NCBI RefSeq assembly: GCF_000425065.1
Contig: NZ_AULB01000013.1
Coordinates: forward strand, 1 to 64,000
Source of the DNA: Actinomadura rifamycini DSM 43936
GTDB taxonomy: Bacteria; Actinomycetota; Actinomycetes; Streptosporangiales; Streptosporangiaceae
Length of the DNA: 64,000 nt
Reading direction: 5' to 3'
Shown: piece by piece, positions 59,495-64,000 of the stretch
How positions within the stretch are numbered: position 1 is the stretch's first letter
How the letters are laid out: the number at the start of each line of letters is the position of its first letter
Position numbers and translations under genes: made by a program
The notes under the pieces: generated by a model
Database searches by the model: none
What the model was told of the DNA's origin: nothing
Seen by the model: only the letters and a program-made list of their open reading frames with translations

Positions 59495-62319
59495 TCAGCG
59501 GATCATGCGGGCGAGTTCCACGCGGGAGCGGATGCCGAGGCGGGTGAAGACGTTGCGCAGGTGGTGGTCGATCGTGCGGGGGCTCAGCAGCAGGCGGGCG
59601 GCGATCTCCCGGTTGGTGGCGCCCTCGGCGACGAGCCGGGCGATGTGCGCCTGCTGCGGGGTGAGGTCGCCGAAGCCGCCCGCCTGGACGGGACGCGGCG
59701 GGCGGGCCGGCGTTCCCGGGACGGCCGGGGGCTCGGCGGGCGGCGGGACGGGCAGCGGCGCCACGGTCTCGCCGGCGGCGCGCAGCTCGGCGCGGGCCCG
59801 GTCGGTCCAGGGGCGGGCGTCGTAGCGTTCGAAGATCCGCAGGGCGGTGCGCAGGTGCTCGCGGGCGGCGCGGGGCCGGCGGGCGCGGCGCAGCCGGTGC
59901 CCGTACAGCAGCTCGGTGCGGCCCTGCTCGAACACGGCGCCCGCGGTCTCGTGCAGGCGCAGGGCCGACTCGAAGTGGTCGGCGGCGTCGGCGGGGGCGT
60001 CGGCGAGGAGCGCGCGGCAGCGGTGCGCGAGCGCCCGGTGGACGGGCGACCCGGTGGCCTCCGACCAGCGCCGGAAGGCGTCGGCGGCGGCCGCGGCGCG
60101 GGCCCGGTCGCCGCCGCGGGCGAGCGCCTCGACGAGGTGCGGGGCCGCCGCCAGGGACGCGCGGGGGTGCGCGACGCCCGCGCCGCCGGGCAGCCGCAGC
60201 CGCGCGACCGCGTCCGCCGGCCGGTCGGCGGCGAGGTCGAGGCAGGCGCGCGCCCACGTGCCGAGCGCGGCGGCGCGGACGAGCCCGCGGCGCCCCGCGG
60301 ACTCGGCGAGCCGGTCGAGGTGCCGTCCCGCCGCGCCGGCGTCGCCGTCGAACGCCGCGCCGAGCGCGAGGGTCGCGAGCTGCTCGGCGGCGTGCCCGTG
60401 CAGCCGGGTGGCCCGCGCGAGGCGGAGCCCGTCGTGGCCCGCGGCGACCGGCGCGGGCGGGCGGCCCAGCAGGACCTCGCAGCGGGCGGCGACGGCCAGC
60501 GCGTGCGACTCCAGCGGGACGACCCCGGCCCGCCGGGCGGCCGCGACGGCGGCGGACGCGAGCGCGGGCGCGAGGCCCGCGTCGCCGAGCGCGAGCGCGG
60601 ACCGCGCGGCCCACGCCAGCGCGGCCGGGTCGGTGACGGACGAGCCGAGCCGGGTGGCGCGCGCGAGGCGTTCGGCGGCCTCGGCGTACCGGCCGGCGTG
60701 CAGGGCGGCGGTGCCGGCGAGGTGGTCGAGGACGAGCCGGGTGCGGGCGTCGCACCACGGCTCGTCCGGGACGGCCAGGGACGCGGCGCGCTCGGCGATC
60801 TCGGCGAGGGCGCGCACGTCGCCGGCGGCGTCGGCGGCCTCGGCGGCCCACCCGAGGGTCTCGACGGCGAGGCACGCGTCGGCGCCGGCGAACCGCTCGG
60901 CGGCGTCCCGCAGCAGGGGGACGGCGGCGGCCGGGTCCCCGGCGGCGGCGGCGATCTCGCCGCGCAGCCGGTCCGCGCGGGCCAGCCGGGTCCCCTCGCA
61001 GCGGAACGCGGCGAGCCGCCGCAGCATGGCGCGGGCGCGGCGGGGGGGGCCGCTGGCCCACGCGTCGGCGGCGGCGGACAGCAGCCGGTCGGGGGGGGGG
61101 GCGGGGGCGGGGTCAGCGCCGACGCCCGCCGCCACATCCGCCACGAGTCGGCGTACCGGCCGGACGCCTGGGACGCGACGGCGGCGCGGGCGAGTTCGGC
61201 GGCGGCGCCGTCGTCCGGGCCGCCCGTCACCGCCGCCCGGTGCCAGATCCGCCCGGTGTACTGCCAGTCGTGGACGAGGACCTCGGCGAGCAGCGCGTGC
61301 GCGGCGGTGCGCTCGGCGCGGGTCGCGTCCGCCCACAGCGACGACCGGACGAGCCGGTCCCGGACGGTGACCGCGTCCGTCTCGAACCGCAGCAGCCCCG
61401 ACTCGCGGGCGGCCTCGACGTCGGACGCGCCGATCCCGGCGGCGCCCGCCGCCCGGTCGAGCGTGCCCGCGCCGACCCACTCGTCCGCGACGACGAGCAG
61501 CACGAGGCGCCGCGCCCCCGGCGGGAGCCGCAGGTAGCGGCTCCGGTGCAGCGCCCGCAGCGGGCTGCCGGGCGGCAGCGCCCGCGGCGGCGCGGCGGCA
61601 CCGGACAGCTGGCCGGGGGTGAGCGCGGCGGCGAGGTCGCGGATCGCGCGGGGGCGGCCGTCGGCCAGGTCGGCGACCGCGTCGGCGAGGGGCCCGCCGA
61701 CCGCGTCGCCGATCGCGTCGCGCAGCACCCGCAGGCTCGCGTCCTCGTCGAGCGGCCCCAGCCGCAGCAGGGGGATCCCGGCGAGCCGGTCCGCGACCCC
61801 GCGGTCGTCGCGGGCGGCGAGCAGCACCGCGACCGGCACGTCCTGCACGCGGCGCGCCGCGAACGCCAGCGCGTCCAGCGACACCTCGTCGAGCCACTGC
61901 ACGTCGTCGACCCGGCACAGCAGCGGCCCGTCCCGGGACGCGAGGGCGAGCAGCTCGCACAGCGCGGCGTAGAGCGCGAACGGCTCGGCGCGGCCCGGCG
62001 CGCCCCGCACGACGGCGAGCGCCGCGCGGTGCTCGTCCGGGAGCCGCTCCAGGTCGTCCGCCAGCGGGCGCAGCAGCCGGTGCAGTCCCGCGTACGGGAC
62101 GGCCGACTCGCGGGCGACGCCGGACGCGCCGATCGTCCGGACGTCCGGTCCGGCGCGGCGCGCGGCCTCGTCGAGCAGCGCGGTCCGGCCGAGGCCGGCG
62201 TCCGCGACGACCGCGAGGGCGCCGCCGCGCCCGTCGCGGGCGCGGGCGAGCAGGTCCCCGATGGCGGCCAGCTCGGGTACGCGTCCGTGCAACGGCTCTC
62301 GTCCCTGTGACACTGTCAT
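59495..62319 (-). pseudogene. LuxR-family ATPase regulator (LAL type), frameshifted
   Basis: A large regulator of ~940 residues split between two frames. The first part has a degenerate Walker A (DAGLGRTALL, Arg for Lys) and Walker B (CRVDDVQWLDE); the second has a TPR-like helical region and a C-terminal LuxR HTH (LTPQQAHIARLVAEGATNRE, LSPRTIDHHLRNVFTRLG). The frame changes within a run of 11 G (61091-61101; C11 in the coding strand). Adding one C or removing two restores the full protein. This could be a sequencing error, a real mutation or slippage control. It is the nearest regulator to the lanthipeptide operon. Confidence 0.85.
61091..61101. repeat. G11 homopolymer in the LAL regulator
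   Basis: Eleven consecutive G, followed by c and five more G, encode a polyproline linker. It is the site of the frame change in the regulator gene. Confidence 0.95.
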
Positions 62320-62522
62320 GCCGGTTCTCCCTCTGGGCGGGGGCCCATAGGTCAACATGGAGTGACGGGACGGGTCCAGAGCGGCGTTCTGTTACAGGGC
62401 GCGGGCGCAATCCGGCGAGCTTCGCATTGTGCAATGGCACAGTCCGCGCGCACCATTGTGGTTTCGCGTGCGTTACGGATGGGACCATGATGCCCCCCCG
62501 TTCGGTCCTGGAGGTGACTCCC

Positions 62523-63827
62523 ATGACGGCGGACGCCGACGGAGCCATCCTGCGCAAGGCCGTGCTCCGTATGGAGGACCGGCTGCCCGAGCTCGCCGAC
62601 CGGCTCGCCGCCGAGATCCTCTCCGGCGAGGACGGCCGCGACCGCCCCGAAGCCGTCATCGGCGACATGTGGGAGGTGTGCCACACCGGGCTGGGGCACG
62701 GCTTCGAGGCCATCCTGGAGCCCGGCGGCGGCCGCGCCGACCTCGACTGGGCGCGCCGGCTCGGCGAGCGCCGCGCCCGGCAGGGCGAGCCGCTGGAGCA
62801 CGTGCTGCGCGGCTACCGGCTCGCCGGGCGCGTGTTCTGGGAGGCGGTCGTGGAGGCCGTGGGCCGCCACGACCCCGAGCACATCCCGGCGCTCGTCCGG
62901 CAGGCCACCCGCACCTGGGACACCATCGACCAGCAGTCGGACGCCGCCGCCGACGCCTACCACCGCACCGAGTTCGCGCTGGCCCGCCGCAGCGAGGAGC
63001 GCGTTCACGCCATCGTGGACGCGCTGCTCGACGGGCAGGGCGCCGACGGCGGGCTGCTCGGCACCGCCACGACCGTCCTCGGCCTGCCGGTGAACGGCCG
63101 CTACGCCGTCGCGATGGTGCGCGCGGACGGCGGGTTCACCGGCGACGTGGACCCGCGGCCCCGCGAGACCGGCGGCATGCGGTTCCTGTGGCGGATGCGC
63201 GCGGACGCGCAGGTGGCGCTGGTCGCGCTCGGCGCCGCCGGCCTCGACGACCTGGTCGGCGCGCTGGCGCCCTGCACGCGCGGGCACGCCGGGGTCAGCC
63301 CCGTCGCGGAGAGCCTCGCCGACCTCGGCACCGCCCGCTGGCTCGCCGAGCTGGCGCTGCGCACCTGCCACGGGCCCGGACCGCAGATCGCGCGGCTGGA
63401 CCGGCGGCTCCCGGACGCGCTGGTGCTGTCCCAGCCGCGCCTCGCGGGGCGGCTCGGGGAGGTCGCGCTCGGCGGCCTCGAGAACGTGGACCCCGCGTAC
63501 CGGGAGGTGCTGCTCGGCACCCTCGACACCTGGCTCGACTGCGGCGGTTCCGCGGCCCGCGCCGCCGAGCGGCTGTTCTGCCACCGCAACACCGTCCTCA
63601 ACCGGCTCCGCAAGATCGAGCAGCTCACGCGGCGGCGGCTCGCCCGCCCCGCCGACCTGGTGGAGCTCGTGCTCGCGCTCAGCGCCGTCCGCCTGCACGG
63701 CGCCGGGACGGACGCCGCCCCGGGCGCGGGCCCGTCGGGCCCGTCGGGCCCGCCCGGCCTCACCGCCCCGCCCGGGACGCACAGGGCGGGGCCGCCCGCG
63801 CGGGGAGGCGGGCGGCCCCTGAGGTAG
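62523..63827 (+). CDS. PucR/CdaR-family transcriptional regulator
   Basis: A 434-residue regulator with the helical N-terminal domain (RMEDRLPELADRLAAEILSG, RRARQGEPLEHVLRGYRLAG), a divergent GGDEF-like middle and a PucR HTH (LLGTLDTWLDCGGSAARAAE, LFCHRNTVLNRLRKIEQLT). ATG 62523 has ggaggtga 6 nt upstream. It is divergent from the LAL regulator. The C-terminal ~40 residues are a Pro/Gly-rich tail. A second PucR protein of the same architecture is at 33465. Confidence 0.87.
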   Translation: MTADADGAILRKAVLRMEDRLPELADRLAAEILSGEDGRDRPEAVIGDMWEVCHTGLGHGFEAILEPGGGRADLDWARRLGERRARQGEPLEHVLRGYRLAGRVFWEAVVEAVGRHDPEHIPALVRQATRTWDTIDQQSDAAADAYHRTEFALARRSEERVHAIVDALLDGQGADGGLLGTATTVLGLPVNGRYAVAMVRADGGFTGDVDPRPRETGGMRFLWRMRADAQVALVALGAAGLDDLVGALAPCTRGHAGVSPVAESLADLGTARWLAELALRTCHGPGPQIARLDRRLPDALVLSQPRLAGRLGEVALGGLENVDPAYREVLLGTLDTWLDCGGSAARAAERLFCHRNTVLNRLRKIEQLTRRRLARPADLVELVLALSAVRLHGAGTDAAPGAGPSGPSGPPGLTAPPGTHRAGPPARGGGRPLR

Positions 63828-63844
63828 GTCGGGGAGCGGTCGGG

Positions 63845-64000
63845 TCACATGGGGCAGGTGCTGCGGTACTCGGAGATGTCCGAGAACAGGCCCGTGTCGG
63901 GGCCGGGGCAGAGGAACTGCGTGTACCGGGTGTCGTTGTCGACGTAGCGCTTGAGCCACGCGATGCTGTACTTCGCGATCGGGGTGTTCGAGGTGTTCGG
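63845..64000 (-). CDS. cutinase/polyester (PET) hydrolase, C-terminal part, cut by window edge
   Basis: The last 51 codons of a dienelactone-hydrolase-fold cutinase. The sequence contains [29 protein letters not shown] and EYRSTCPM, almost the signature C-terminus of the Thermobifida/LCC-type cutinases that degrade polyesters such as PET. The two Cys in FLCPG and STCPM are the conserved C-terminal disulfide. The catalytic triad and signal peptide lie outside the window, so activity cannot be judged. Natural substrates are plant cutin and other aliphatic polyesters. Confidence 0.9.
   Translation of the reverse strand, partial: PNTSNTPIAKYSIAWLKRYVDNDTRYTQFLCPGPDTGLFSDISEYRSTCPM

Overview
The window is about 64 kb of very high-GC DNA with GTG starts, dense short overlaps (ATGA/GTGA) and strong GC codon bias. 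The gene families (LuxR response regulators, SpoIIE phosphatases, PucR regulators, LanKC, F420-type oxidoreductase, LCP proteins) point to a filamentous actinomycete. An Actinomadura/Thermomonospora-like member of the Streptosporangiales is my inference; no rRNA is present to settle it. I saw no tRNA, rRNA or CRISPR array.

Left part (1-8.7 kb). An 8-bp tandem repeat is followed by a lone receiver protein, two histidine kinase/response regulator pairs, an alpha/beta hydrolase and a metallo-hydrolase with a C-terminal Rieske centre. Between the two-component systems lies a 1.2-kb scrap yard flanked by a 33-bp direct repeat, holding a 5'-truncated membrane glycosyltransferase-like gene, a 5'-truncated histidine kinase and the tail of a response regulator.

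8.7-20 kb is an exopolysaccharide locus on the minus strand: chain-length protein, DegT aminotransferase, CapD-like protein, GT4 glycosyltransferase, O-antigen-ligase-like polymerase, flippase, priming sugar transferase and a secreted glycosidase-like protein. A LuxR regulator sits upstream and a divergent galE beside it.

20-25.7 kb is decayed accessory DNA. A PIMT-like methyltransferase of the ATP-grasp peptide (graspetide) type survives, but its ATP-grasp partner is reduced to a C-terminal stub fused to an IS5-type transposase, and the same IS end truncates an anti-sigma-like ATPase. GntR regulators, a NUDIX hydrolase and small secreted or membrane proteins follow.

25.7-54 kb is mostly chromosomal: a multidomain SpoIIE phosphatase, F420-type oxidoreductase, a fused glycine/sarcosine-dimethylglycine methyltransferase for betaine synthesis, TetR and PucR regulators, a GPH transporter coupled to a sphingosine-phosphate-lyase-like enzyme, a Ser/Thr kinase, a D,D-carboxypeptidase with a long repetitive N-terminus, an ECF sigma/LCP pair, ABC exporters, a serine hydrolase and a DUF5996 protein.

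50.6-62.3 kb is a lanthipeptide cluster on the minus strand: LuxR-type ATPase regulator (frameshifted at a G11 tract), LanKC/LanL-type synthetase, prolyl-oligopeptidase-like protease, a 51-residue precursor peptide with a very strong ribosome binding site, a hairpin, then two ABC transporter half-genes. The precursor is the most interesting small gene here. The window ends in a PucR regulator and the 3' end of a cutinase/PET-hydrolase-type gene cut by the window edge.
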